A stretch of DNA of 64,000 bases from Klebsiella sp. BIGb0138 (GTDB lineage: Bacteria > Pseudomonadota > Gammaproteobacteria > Enterobacterales > Enterobacteriaceae), in assembly GCF_004342285.1 (NCBI RefSeq), contig NZ_SMCV01000008.1, positions 231,419 through 295,418 on the forward strand, given 5' to 3'. A program made the translations under genes and the position numbers. Shown here one piece after another: positions 63,912 to 64,000 of this stretch (positions are counted from its first letter, which is position 1; each line of letters begins with the position of its first letter). The notes beneath the pieces were generated by a model, which had not been told where the DNA came from, did no database searches, and was given only the letters and a program-made list of their open reading frames with translations.

Positions 63912-64000
63912 TGACCCTATATATCCAGACGTTTTTGCTCTCTTACGGTTGCGATAACTTCCTGCGTATATATTCCCGTGGTGAGCGATATCCCAGTGCA
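63912..64000 (-). mobile_element. IS3-family insertion sequence, 3' end (runs past window)
   Basis: Minus-strand frame entering from the window edge ends ALGYRSPREYIRRKLSQP then TAA at 63943-63945, the usual end of an IS3-family OrfB integrase (ALGYRSP). The right end TGACCCTATATATCCAGAC begins at 63912, resembling IS2-group termini. The element inserted into the effector gene. The left end and target duplication lie outside the window. Confidence 0.7.

Overview
The window comes from a Klebsiella-type enterobacterial chromosome. It carries a complete type 3 fimbrial locus (mrkABCDF with mrkHIJ) and a complete type 1 fimbrial locus (fimBE, fimS, fimAICDFGH) ending in fimK, an EAL gene typical of Klebsiella. 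The two loci sit close together with pecS/pecM between them. The genus assignment is firm. The species is not settled: FimH has serine at mature position 62, and a pectin-utilisation fragment is present.

Layout. 1-1.7 kb: the 3' part of oligogalacturonate lyase and a KdgM-type porin. 2-7.1 kb: a yqeF/yqeG-like thiolase and amino-acid transporter flanking a LysR regulator and PACE efflux protein, then a YdbC/PdxI-like reductase. 7.5-15.3 kb: mrkHIJ (+) convergent with mrkABCDF (-). 15.7-20.8 kb: an ArsR/ACT/ABM operon, a YdgH-like secreted small protein, pecM/pecS with two matching operators, a NicO metal permease and a decayed LysE gene. 21-32.2 kb: the fim locus, with fimS in the OFF orientation as read. 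32.2-36.8 kb: a MITE-like repeat, GNAT, an MscS-type channel, an MFS pump and yjdJ/yjdI. 37-41.8 kb: ytcA-mdtNOP. 41.9-45.6 kb: a MalT-like regulator divergent from an acetoin/diacetyl reductase. 45.8-54.6 kb: TetR/TetA-like pump, POT transporter, VOC, DUF1349, ketopantoate-reductase-like, GNAT and MFS genes. 54.7-59.2 kb: hxlR-emrA-emrB-fabF. 59.3-62.9 kb: ClC channel, AraC regulator and zinc alcohol dehydrogenase. 63.2-64 kb: a probable T6SS immunity lipoprotein and the 3' remnant of an HExxH effector cut by an IS3-family element that runs off the window.

How the parts work together. Surface adhesion dominates. MrkH senses c-di-GMP and activates mrkABCDF, MrkJ degrades c-di-GMP, fimS switches fimA by inversion through FimB/FimE, and FimK adds a second EAL protein. 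The rest is mostly efflux and detoxification: PACE, PecM, MdtNOP, a TetA-like pump, EmrAB-like proteins and MFS pumps, each next to its own regulator.

The best candidate for an undescribed system is hxlR-emrA-emrB-fabF. It couples a tripartite drug pump to a spare beta-ketoacyl-ACP synthase under a palindromic candidate operator. A plausible reading is combined efflux and target replacement against a fatty-acid-synthesis inhibitor. The truncated effector with an intact immunity gene is the second point of interest. No tRNA, rRNA or CRISPR array was seen.
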